A stretch of 64,000 bases of DNA. Source: Denitratimonas tolerans. GTDB lineage: Bacteria > Pseudomonadota > Gammaproteobacteria > Xanthomonadales > Xanthomonadaceae. The stretch spans positions 127,670 to 191,669 of the forward strand of contig NZ_JBBDHC010000005.1 of assembly GCF_037203605.1 (NCBI RefSeq), in the 5' to 3' direction. The notes under the pieces were generated by a model that was given only the letters and a program-made list of their open reading frames with translations, searched no databases and had not been told where the DNA came from. Both the position numbers and the translations under genes were made by a program. Shown here piece by piece: positions 1-7,168 of the stretch (its first letter is position 1; each line of letters starts with the position of its first letter).

Positions 1-782
1 CGGGCGTGGCGGTGCCCCAGACGATGGTGCTGACCGCGCTGGCGTTCGCGCTGGCGGCACTGCCCACGCTCTTTCTCCTGCGCGAACGGGCGCGCCCGCA
101 GGTGGGCGTGGGTGCAGATGCCTGGGGGCTGGCGCGAAAGCGCGTGCGCGGGACCCTGCGCGGCAGCGAGGGTCTGACGGATCTGCGCCGCCTGCTGCTG
201 TGCATCGTCTGTTACCAGGCCGGCGTGCAGACCGTGATCGCGCTGGCGGCGATCTACACCGAACAGGCGCTGGGTTTCACCACGGTGCAGAGCATCACCC
301 TGATCCTGGTGGTGAACCTGACCGCCGCGGTCGGCGCGCTGGTCTTCGGCTTCGCGCAGGATCGCTTCGGCCATCGCCGCGTCCTCGCGATCACCCTGGT
401 CGGGTGGATCATTGCGATCGCGATGATGTGGGCGGCGCAGGACATGGCGCTGGTGTGGATCGCGGCCAACCTGGTCGGCCTGTGCCTGGGCGCGTCGCAG
501 TCGGCCGGCCGGGCGCTGGTTGGCTACATGTGCCCGCCGCAGCGCGAGGCGGAGGTCTTCGGGCTGTGGGGGCTGGCGGTGAAGCTGGCCTCGATCCTGG
601 GCCCCTTGAGCTATGGCCTGGTCAACGCACTCACCGCGGGCAACCACCGCATCGCCATTGCGATGACGGCGGCGTTCTTCGCGGTCGGGCTGCTGCTGCT
701 GGCGCGGGTGGACGTGGCGCGCGGGCACGCGCTGGCGCATCCACCGGGCACCGATTCCCGCGATGGCGCGGCGCGGGCGTGA
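1..782 (+). CDS. MFS transporter, UMF1-like (5' partial)
   Basis: C-terminal part of a major facilitator superfamily permease of the inner membrane. The frame is open to the window edge, so the true start lies upstream; the first GTG at 6 is probably internal. The visible 258 residues contain about six hydrophobic helices (roughly residues 65-240). They include the segment GASQSAGRALVGYMCPP followed by AEVFGLW, which resembles the conserved GAxQSxSR...AEFFGL signature of the UMF1/Atg22-like branch. The substrate cannot be told from this part. It is followed by a 127-bp gap before aspS and is probably not co-transcribed with it. Confidence 0.75.
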   Translation, partial: GVAVPQTMVLTALAFALAALPTLFLLRERARPQVGVGADAWGLARKRVRGTLRGSEGLTDLRRLLLCIVCYQAGVQTVIALAAIYTEQALGFTTVQSITLILVVNLTAAVGALVFGFAQDRFGHRRVLAITLVGWIIAIAMMWAAQDMALVWIAANLVGLCLGASQSAGRALVGYMCPPQREAEVFGLWGLAVKLASILGPLSYGLVNALTAGNHRIAIAMTAAFFAVGLLLLARVDVARGHALAHPPGTDSRDGAARA

Positions 783-909
783 CCGCCTGCGAGGACCGCC
801 GATGATTGCCTGCGTCGCGGGTGACCGATAGCATTCCATTCCTTTTCCCGCGCGATCCGGCACCCACGCAGGGCCTGGCCGGCGCGAGCGCGTCATTCCG
901 GAGTCTTTC

Positions 910-2679
910 ATGCGTACCCATTTCTGCGGCCTCGTCGACGAAGCCCTGATCGGCCAATCGGTGACCCTGTGCGGCTGGGCGGACGTCGCCCGCAACCTGG
1001 GCGGGGTCTGCTTCATCGACCTGCGCGACCACGAGGGCATCGTGCAGATCCTTGCCGAGCCCGACCAGGGCGAGGTGTTCGATGTGGCCGCCAAGGTGGG
1101 CTACGAGTACTGCCTGCGCGTGACCGGCACGGTGCGCGCGCGCCACGCGGTGAACGACAGGATCCGCTCGGGCAAGGTCGAAGTGGTGGCGACGCGCATC
1201 GAGATCCTCAACGCCGCCGACACCCTGCCGTTCTACCTGCACGAAACCCCGGGCGAGGAGGCGCGCCTGACGTATCGCTACCTCGACCTGCGCCGCCCCG
1301 AGATGCAGCGCATGATGCGCACCCGCACGCGGCTGGTGCAGGCGCTGCGGCACTGGCTGGATGCGCGCGGCTTCCAGGACATCGAGACCCCGATCCTGAC
1401 CAAGGCCACGCCGGAAGGCGCGCGCGATTTCCTCGTTCCGGCGCGGATGCACGAGGGCGAGTTCTACGCCTTGCCGCAGAGCCCGCAGCTGTTCAAGCAA
1501 ATCCTGATGATGGCCGGCTTCGACCGCTACTACCAGATCGCGCGCTGCTTCCGCGACGAGGCGCTGCGCGCCGACCGGCAGCTCGAATTCACCCAGCTCG
1601 ACATGGAGTTCGCCTGGGTGGACGAGGCCGAGGTGCAGGGCACCACCGAAGCGATGATGCGCGACGTTTTCGCCGAGGTGATCGGCGTGGCGCTGGCCGA
1701 CCCGTTCCCGCGCATGAGCTGGGCCGAGGCGATGCGCCGCTACGGTTCGGACAAGCCCGACCTGCGCATCGCGCTGGAGCTGGTCGACGTGGCCGAGGCG
1801 GTGAGGGGCTGCGAATTCAAGGTGTTCACCGATGCGGCGGAGGATCCGGGCGGCCGCGTCGCGGCGCTGCGGATTCCCGGTGGTGCCACGCTCTCGCGCA
1901 AGCAGATCGACGAATACGCCGCGCACGCGGCGAAGTTCGGTGCCAAGGGCCTGGCCTACGCCAAACTGGGCGAGGACGGTGCGGTCAACTCGCCCATTGC
2001 CAAGTTCTTCGCCGAAGGTGACTTCGCCACGCTGCTGGCCCGGGCCGGCGCGCAGCAGGGCGACATCGTGTTCTTCGGGGCCGGCGAGTACGGCGTTGTC
2101 AGCGCCTTCATGGGCGCGCTCCGGCTCAAGGCGGGCAAGGATTTCGGCCTGGTCGAGAACGCCTGGCGCCCGCTCTGGGTGACGGATTTCCCGATGTTCG
2201 AATGGGACGAGGAGGAGCGGCGCTACGTGGCGCTGCACCACCCGTTCACCGCGCCGGCCGTGGACGACATCGCGGATCTGAAGGCCAACGCCCGCACCGC
2301 GGTATCGCGCGGCTACGACATGGTGCTCAACGGCAACGAGATCGGCGGCGGCTCGATCCGCATCCACCGCAGCGACATGCAGAGCGCGGTGTTCGAGCTG
2401 CTGGGCATCGGCGAGGAGGAGGCGCGCGCCAAGTTCGGCTTCCTGCTCGACGCGCTGCGCTTCGGCGCGCCGCCGCACGGCGGGGTGGCCTTCGGTATCG
2501 ACCGCATCGCGGCGCTGATGGCCGGCACCGAGTCGATCCGCGACGTGATCGCCTTCCCCAAGACCACCGGCGCGCAGTGCCTGATGACCGGCGCGCCCTC
2601 GCCGATCCCCGATGCGCAGTTGGCCGAGGTGCATATCCGGGTGCGGGAGAAGGCGCAGGACGTCGCGGGCGAATCGTAG
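910..2679 (+). CDS. aspS: Aspartyl-tRNA synthetase
   Basis: Cytoplasmic class II aminoacyl-tRNA synthetase that charges tRNA-Asp. At 589 aa it has normal bacterial length. It has an N-terminal OB-fold anticodon-binding domain (about 1-105), class II motif 2 around FRDEALRADRQLEFTQLD, an inserted GAD domain (about 290-420), and motif 3 GVAFGIDRIAALMAG near the C-terminus. The start ATG is preceded by GGAG about 7 nt upstream. Residue 30, in the WADVARNLGG stretch, is Leu, which is typical of discriminating enzymes; non-discriminating bacterial AspRS usually have His there. The stop codon runs straight into a hairpin repeat at 2680-2699. It converges with the PHB depolymerase gene. Confidence 0.97.
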   Translation: MRTHFCGLVDEALIGQSVTLCGWADVARNLGGVCFIDLRDHEGIVQILAEPDQGEVFDVAAKVGYEYCLRVTGTVRARHAVNDRIRSGKVEVVATRIEILNAADTLPFYLHETPGEEARLTYRYLDLRRPEMQRMMRTRTRLVQALRHWLDARGFQDIETPILTKATPEGARDFLVPARMHEGEFYALPQSPQLFKQILMMAGFDRYYQIARCFRDEALRADRQLEFTQLDMEFAWVDEAEVQGTTEAMMRDVFAEVIGVALADPFPRMSWAEAMRRYGSDKPDLRIALELVDVAEAVRGCEFKVFTDAAEDPGGRVAALRIPGGATLSRKQIDEYAAHAAKFGAKGLAYAKLGEDGAVNSPIAKFFAEGDFATLLARAGAQQGDIVFFGAGEYGVVSAFMGALRLKAGKDFGLVENAWRPLWVTDFPMFEWDEEERRYVALHHPFTAPAVDDIADLKANARTAVSRGYDMVLNGNEIGGGSIRIHRSDMQSAVFELLGIGEEEARAKFGFLLDALRFGAPPHGGVAFGIDRIAALMAGTESIRDVIAFPKTTGAQCLMTGAPSPIPDAQLAEVHIRVREKAQDVAGES

Positions 2680-2699
2680 GTCGGGGCTACGCCCCCGAC
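2680..2699. repeat. GTCGGGG hairpin repeat, copy 1
   Basis: Short palindromic element between the convergent aspS and phaZ ends: GTCGGGG (2680-2686) pairs with CCCCGAC (2693-2699) across a 6-nt loop. The flanks (CGTA before, GCGGTG after) recur at the second copy at 47922-47941. It may serve as a bidirectional terminator here, although there is no T-run. Confidence 0.6.
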
Positions 2700-3955
2700 G
2701 CGGTGTCTTTTTGCGTATCGTGCGCGCGGATGAAGTCGCGCACCTGCGGGTAGATCGTTTCGCGCCAGCGCCGGCCGCTGAAGATGCCGTAGTGGCCCGC
2801 GCCCTCGGCCACGAGGTGGCGCTTGCTGGCGTCGGGGATGCCGCGGCACAGGTCGATCGCCGCCTCGGTCTGGCCCAGGCCGGCGATGTCGTCCAGCTCG
2901 CCCTCGATGGTGAGGAGCGCGGTGTCGCGGATGTCCTCGGGCGCCACGCGGCGGTCGCGCACGAACCATTCGCCGCGCGGCAGCAGGTGCTTCTGGAACA
3001 CGATGTCGATGGTGTCGAGGTAGAACTCGGCGTCCATGTCGAGCACCGCGTTGTATTCGTCGTAGAAGCGGCGGTGCGACTCGACGTCTTCCAGATCCCC
3101 GCGGCGCAGGTTCTGGTAGAACTCCCAGTGCGACTGGAAGTGCCGGTCCGGATTCATCGCGATGAATCCGGCGTGCTGCAGGAAGCCCGGATACACCTTG
3201 CGCCCGTGCCCGGGATAGTTGGGCGGCACTTCGTGGATGACGTTGCTGGAGAACCAGCTCAAGGGCTTGGTGGTGGCGAGCGTGTTGACCTGGGTCGGAC
3301 TGCGGCGCGGATCGATCGGCCCGCCCATCATGGTCATCGAAAGCGGCGTCTCTTCGCCGGCCGAGGCCATCAGCGAAATCGCGGCCAGCACCGGCACGGT
3401 CGGCTGGCAGACCGATATCACGTGCAGCCTGCGCGCGCCGATGTGGCGGATGAAGGCCTGGATGGTCTCGATGTAGTCGGTCAGCGAGAAGGTGCCGGCC
3501 GCCTGCGGCACCATGCGCGCGTCGATCCAGTCGGTGATGTAGACCTTGTGGTCGTGCAGCAGGGTGCGCACGGTGTCGCGCAGCAGGGTGGCGTGGTGTC
3601 CGGAGAGCGGTGCCACCACCAGCACCGCGGGGTCGTCCTTGAGCTCGGCGATGCAGCCGGGATCGTCGCTGAAGCGTTTGAAGCGCAGCAGGTGGCAGAA
3701 CGGGGTTTCGATCGTCGTGCGCTGCAACACGGCGATCTCGGTGCCGTGCGCCTGCACCTGGTTGAGCCCGAACTCGGGCTTCTCGTAATCCTTGCCGATC
3801 CGGTAGGCCAGCTCGAAGTCCGCCGCCAGGTGCGAGGCGCCGGGCATGCGGGCGTAGAGGCTGCCCGGCTCCGAAAAGATCCGCGAGCCGGCTTCCGCCA
3901 GGTAGGTGTAGGGCGAAAGCAGGGCGCGTTGCATCTCGTGCAGGGCGTAGAGCAT
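2687..3955 (-). CDS. phaZ: Intracellular polyhydroxyalkanoate (PHB) depolymerase
   Basis: Enzyme of the intracellular PHB depolymerase family (PHB_depo_C type), which mobilises storage polyester granules in the cytoplasm; 422 aa is normal for the family. The alpha/beta-hydrolase core contains the segment VISVCQPTVPVLAA (around residue 180). The Cys takes the place of the usual nucleophile Ser, as in the Ralstonia PhaZa1 group. No signal peptide is seen, which agrees with an intracellular role. The start ATG has GGAG 9-12 nt upstream on the minus strand (CCGGAGTCACCCGATG). It is divergent from surE and convergent with aspS, and no other PHA genes are in the window. Confidence 0.9.
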   Translation of the reverse strand: MLYALHEMQRALLSPYTYLAEAGSRIFSEPGSLYARMPGASHLAADFELAYRIGKDYEKPEFGLNQVQAHGTEIAVLQRTTIETPFCHLLRFKRFSDDPGCIAELKDDPAVLVVAPLSGHHATLLRDTVRTLLHDHKVYITDWIDARMVPQAAGTFSLTDYIETIQAFIRHIGARRLHVISVCQPTVPVLAAISLMASAGEETPLSMTMMGGPIDPRRSPTQVNTLATTKPLSWFSSNVIHEVPPNYPGHGRKVYPGFLQHAGFIAMNPDRHFQSHWEFYQNLRRGDLEDVESHRRFYDEYNAVLDMDAEFYLDTIDIVFQKHLLPRGEWFVRDRRVAPEDIRDTALLTIEGELDDIAGLGQTEAAIDLCRGIPDASKRHLVAEGAGHYGIFSGRRWRETIYPQVRDFIRAHDTQKDTASGA

Positions 3956-4089
3956 CGGGTGACTCCGGACGACAATCGGCCGATTCTACTGCGATGCAGC
4001 ATCCGGCGGGTTCGTACCTTGGTCACAGCCCCGGCGCCTCGCGCGCGAGGCTTGGGCTATCATGGCTGGCTTCATGAGGGCGTGATGGC

Positions 4090-4869
4090 ATGCGGGTACT
4101 GGTAAGCAACGACGACGGGGTGGACGCGCCCGGTATCAAGGTGCTGGCGCAGGGGCTGCGCGACGCCGGCCACGGCGTGGTCACGGTGGCTCCCGACCGC
4201 GACCGCTCGGGCGCGTCCAATTCGCTCACGCTCGATCGACCGCTGCGCGCGCGCGTCGTGGACGAGGAAACCTGGTGCGTGGCCGGCACGCCGACCGATT
4301 GCGTGCACCTGGCGCTGGCCGGGCTGCTGGATTTCGAGCCGGACATCGTGGTGTCGGGCATCAACACCCACGCCAACCTCGGTGACGACGTGATCTATTC
4401 GGGCACGGTCGCGGCGGCGATGGAGGGGCGCTTCCTCGGCCTGCCGGCGATCGCGATGTCGCTGGTCTGGAACAACGGCGGCGAGCGCCACTACGCCACC
4501 GCCGCGCGCGTGGCGACGGAGCTGGTGGCGCGGCTGATCGTCGATCCGCTGCCGGCCAACACCATCCTCAACGTCAACGTGCCGGACGTGCCCTGGGCCG
4601 AGCTGCGCGGCTTCGAGGTGACCCGCCTGGGCCATCGCCAGCGCGCTGAGCCCTGCGTCGCGCAGGAAGATCCGCGCGGCCGGCCGATCTGGTGGATCGG
4701 CATGGCCGGACCGGAGCTGGACGCGGGGCCGGGCACGGATTTCCACGCGATTCGCTCGCGCTGCGTTTCGATCACGCCCATCCATGTGGACCTCACCCGC
4801 TACCAGGCGCTGGAGAAGGTGTCCGGCTGGGTCGGCGGCCTGACCCGCGCCATGGAGGCCACGCAGTGA
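4090..4869 (+). CDS. surE: 5'/3'-nucleotidase SurE
   Basis: Stationary-phase survival nucleotidase (nucleoside monophosphate phosphatase), cytoplasmic, 259 aa. The N-terminal MRVLVSNDDGVDAPG carries the metal-ligand Asp8-Asp9 pair. DRSGASNSLTL (about 38-48) and SGINTHANLGDDVIYSGT (about 89-106) are the other family signatures. It is the first gene of the tight cluster surE-pcm-yqaA-nlpD; its stop overlaps the pcm start by one base, indicating translational coupling. In many gammaproteobacteria rpoS closes this cluster, but here alaS follows instead. Confidence 0.95.
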   Translation: MRVLVSNDDGVDAPGIKVLAQGLRDAGHGVVTVAPDRDRSGASNSLTLDRPLRARVVDEETWCVAGTPTDCVHLALAGLLDFEPDIVVSGINTHANLGDDVIYSGTVAAAMEGRFLGLPAIAMSLVWNNGGERHYATAARVATELVARLIVDPLPANTILNVNVPDVPWAELRGFEVTRLGHRQRAEPCVAQEDPRGRPIWWIGMAGPELDAGPGTDFHAIRSRCVSITPIHVDLTRYQALEKVSGWVGGLTRAMEATQ

Positions 4870-5540
4870 TGACGTCGCACGCGGCGCGCGACGCCGACGG
4901 ATCGGGCATGACCTCGCTGCGCGCGCGCGAGCGCCTGGTCGAGAGCCTGCGCGCCAACGGCATCCGCGACGAGCGCGTGCTGGAGGCGATGCGCAGCGTG
5001 CCGCGGCATCTTTTCATCGACGAGGCGCTGGCGAGCCGTGCCTATGAGGACACCGCGCTTCCCATCGGGCGCGGCCAGACGATCTCCCAGCCCTGGGTGG
5101 TGGCGCGCATGACCGAGGCACTGCTGGAAGCCGGCGCGCGCGGCAAGGTGCTGGAGATCGGCACAGGCTCCGGTTACCAGGCCGCGGTGCTGGCGGCGCT
5201 GGTGGACGATGTCTACAGCGTCGAGCGCATCGACGAGCTGCAGCGCGCGGCGCGCCGGCGCTTCCGCGCGCTGGGGCTGCGCAACATCCACTGCCGCCAT
5301 GACGACGGGCGCATCGGCTGGGCGGAACACGCGCCCTACGATGGCATCCTGGTCACGGCGGCGGCCAGCGCGCTCGATCCCGAGCTCCTGCGCCAGCTTT
5401 CGCCGCAGGGCGTACTGGTGGCACCGGTGGGCGAGCCGGGCATGCAGCGGCTGATGCGCTGGAGCGCGAAGACCGGCGACTGGCAGCCCGAGGTGCTGGG
5501 CGCGGTGTCGTTCGTGCCGCTGCTGGGAGGAACGGCGTGA
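4869..5540 (+). CDS. pcm: Protein-L-isoaspartate O-methyltransferase
   Basis: SAM-dependent repair methyltransferase that acts on isoaspartyl residues of aged proteins; 223 aa from the ATG at 4869. That start overlaps the surE stop (TGATG). An in-frame GTG at 4866 is an alternative. Signatures are GQTISQPWVVARMTEAL (substrate and active-site loop) and the SAM motif VLEIGTGSGYQAAVLAAL. The N-terminus is about 15 residues longer than the E. coli enzyme, and a second ATG (MTSLRARERLV) would give the shorter form. The end overlaps the yqaA start by 4 bases. Confidence 0.94.
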   Translation: MTSHAARDADGSGMTSLRARERLVESLRANGIRDERVLEAMRSVPRHLFIDEALASRAYEDTALPIGRGQTISQPWVVARMTEALLEAGARGKVLEIGTGSGYQAAVLAALVDDVYSVERIDELQRAARRRFRALGLRNIHCRHDDGRIGWAEHAPYDGILVTAAASALDPELLRQLSPQGVLVAPVGEPGMQRLMRWSAKTGDWQPEVLGAVSFVPLLGGTA

Positions 5541-6130
5541 AGCTTTTCGCGCCGCTCTACGAGCGCATGCTGGCCTGGTCGCGGCACCGCCGCGCGCCGG
5601 CGCTGCTGGGCGGAATCAGCTTCCTGGAGGCGATCGTTTTTCCGATCCCGCCCGAGGTGATGCTCGCCCCCATGTCGCTGGCGCAGCCGCGCCGCGCCTA
5701 CCTGTTTGCCGCGATCAGCCTGCTGGGTTCGCTGCTGGGCATGTTCATCGGCTACGCCATCGGTTACTACGCGATCGAACTGGCGATGCCGCTGCTCGAG
5801 CGTTTCGGCTACGCGGCCCAGTTCGAGGAAATCAAGCGCCAGGCCGGCGAGAACGGCTTCTGGCTGCTGTTGCTGGCCGGCTTCACCCCGGTGCCGTTCA
5901 AGGTGTTCACGCTCGCCTCGGGCGCGGTATCGATGCCGCTCCTGCCGTTTTTTTTCGGAGCGCTCATCGGCCGCGGCAAGCGCGTGTTCCTGGTGGCCTG
6001 GGCGATCCGGCTCGGTGGCGCGAAGGCGGAGATGGCGCTGCGGCGACATATCGAACCGATCGGCTGGACCGCGCTTGCAGCGCTGGCCGGACTGATCCTC
6101 TGGCTTGTGCTGCGGGGAAGCGCGGGATGA
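5537..6130 (+). CDS. YqaA family inner-membrane protein (DedA/SNARE-associated superfamily)
   Basis: A 197-aa inner-membrane protein starting with GTG inside the pcm stop (GTGA overlap). It has the VTT/DedA-like fold signatures: FLEAIVFPIPPEVMLAPM near the N-terminus and GFTPVPFKVFTLASGA in the middle, with amphipathic re-entrant segments and about four membrane helices. DedA-superfamily proteins are implicated in lipid or undecaprenyl-phosphate flipping, but no substrate is established for the YqaA branch. It overlaps nlpD by 4 bases, so the whole cluster is probably one transcript. Confidence 0.85.
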   Translation: MKLFAPLYERMLAWSRHRRAPALLGGISFLEAIVFPIPPEVMLAPMSLAQPRRAYLFAAISLLGSLLGMFIGYAIGYYAIELAMPLLERFGYAAQFEEIKRQAGENGFWLLLLAGFTPVPFKVFTLASGAVSMPLLPFFFGALIGRGKRVFLVAWAIRLGGAKAEMALRRHIEPIGWTALAALAGLILWLVLRGSAG

Positions 6131-6984
6131 GCCTGTTTCGCCTTCTTGCGCTGCTGCTGATCCTGCCGCTGCTGGCGTCCTGCGGCGTAACGCCGCGCGC
6201 CGTGGTGAAGCGTGACCCGGCGGCCGTCGCCGCGTCGAAAACCTCGCCCCGCCCGGCGGCGCAGCCGATGGCGGGCAGGACGCATCGGGTGGTTCGCGGC
6301 GACACGCTCTATGGCATCGCCTTTCGCCATGGGCTGGATTACCGCGACCTGGCGCGCTGGAACGCGATTGCGCCGCCCTACACGATCTATCCCGGCCAGC
6401 GCCTGCGGCTGGGTGCGGAACCCGCGGCCCGGGTGTCCGCGGCACCCGCACCCTCGGCGACCACGCGCGCGAACGCGCCGGCGGCCCCGCCGGTGCGGAA
6501 CACCGCGCCGGCGGCACCCGCAGCGACGCCCGCAGCGGTGCCGGTGGTCGCCTCCGCGCCGAAGCCCGTCGCCGCCGCACCCGCGCCCGCGAGCGTGCCG
6601 CCGTCCAGCGGCAGCGTGGCCTGGCGCTGGCCGACCAGCGGCCAGATCATCGGCAAGTTCGTGGCGGGCGAACCCACCAGGCAGGGCATCAACATCGCCG
6701 GCAGCGCCGGACAGCCCGTGGTCGCGGCCGCCGCGGGCGAGGTCGTGTATTCCGGTTCGGGCCTGATCGGCTACGGCGAACTGATCATCATCCGCCATTC
6801 CGACACCTTCCTCTCGGCCTACGGCCACAACCGCAAGCGCCTGGTGGCCGAGGGCGAAAAGGTGAGCGCCGGCCAGCAGGTGGCCGAGATGGGACGCAGC
6901 GGCGCGAGCCGCGACATGCTGCACTTCGAGATCCGCCGCAACGGCAAGCCGATCGATCCGCTGCCGCTGCTGCCGGCGCGCTGA
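6127..6984 (+). CDS. nlpD: NlpD-like lipoprotein with LysM and degenerate LytM/M23 domain
   Basis: Envelope lipoprotein expected to activate a division amidase (AmiC in E. coli), 285 aa. It has a lipoprotein signal peptide with lipobox LLASC (Cys near residue 19). A LysM domain lies at about 52-97 (HRVVRGDTLYGIAFRHG), followed by an Ala/Pro-rich linker (about 98-155) and a LytM/M23 domain (about 165-285). The zinc ligands are lost: the HxxxD region reads GINIAG and the terminal HxH reads HFE. This degenerate state is what NlpD/EnvC-type activators show. It is the last gene of the surE cluster, and rpoS is not next to it. Confidence 0.9.
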   Translation: MSLFRLLALLLILPLLASCGVTPRAVVKRDPAAVAASKTSPRPAAQPMAGRTHRVVRGDTLYGIAFRHGLDYRDLARWNAIAPPYTIYPGQRLRLGAEPAARVSAAPAPSATTRANAPAAPPVRNTAPAAPAATPAAVPVVASAPKPVAAAPAPASVPPSSGSVAWRWPTSGQIIGKFVAGEPTRQGINIAGSAGQPVVAAAAGEVVYSGSGLIGYGELIIIRHSDTFLSAYGHNRKRLVAEGEKVSAGQQVAEMGRSGASRDMLHFEIRRNGKPIDPLPLLPAR

Positions 6985-7168
6985 TGCGCGTGGCACGGTT
7001 GCCGGCCGCGGTCAGGCCGAACGCCCTGATCCACCATCACGTCCGCGCGCGCCGGCGCGACGGAGTCACGCTCAAGCCCGTCGCCTGATATCCTTTCCCG
7101 CCCAGCGTATGCCGCCGCAGGAGCCACCCGACGTGGCCCGCAGCGCGGCCTTTGCCCATTGCGAGCCC

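Noticed and set aside
631..2634. 667-aa minus-strand frame opposite aspS
   Set aside because: His/Arg/Ala-rich translation typical of antisense frames; aspS is certain on the other strand.
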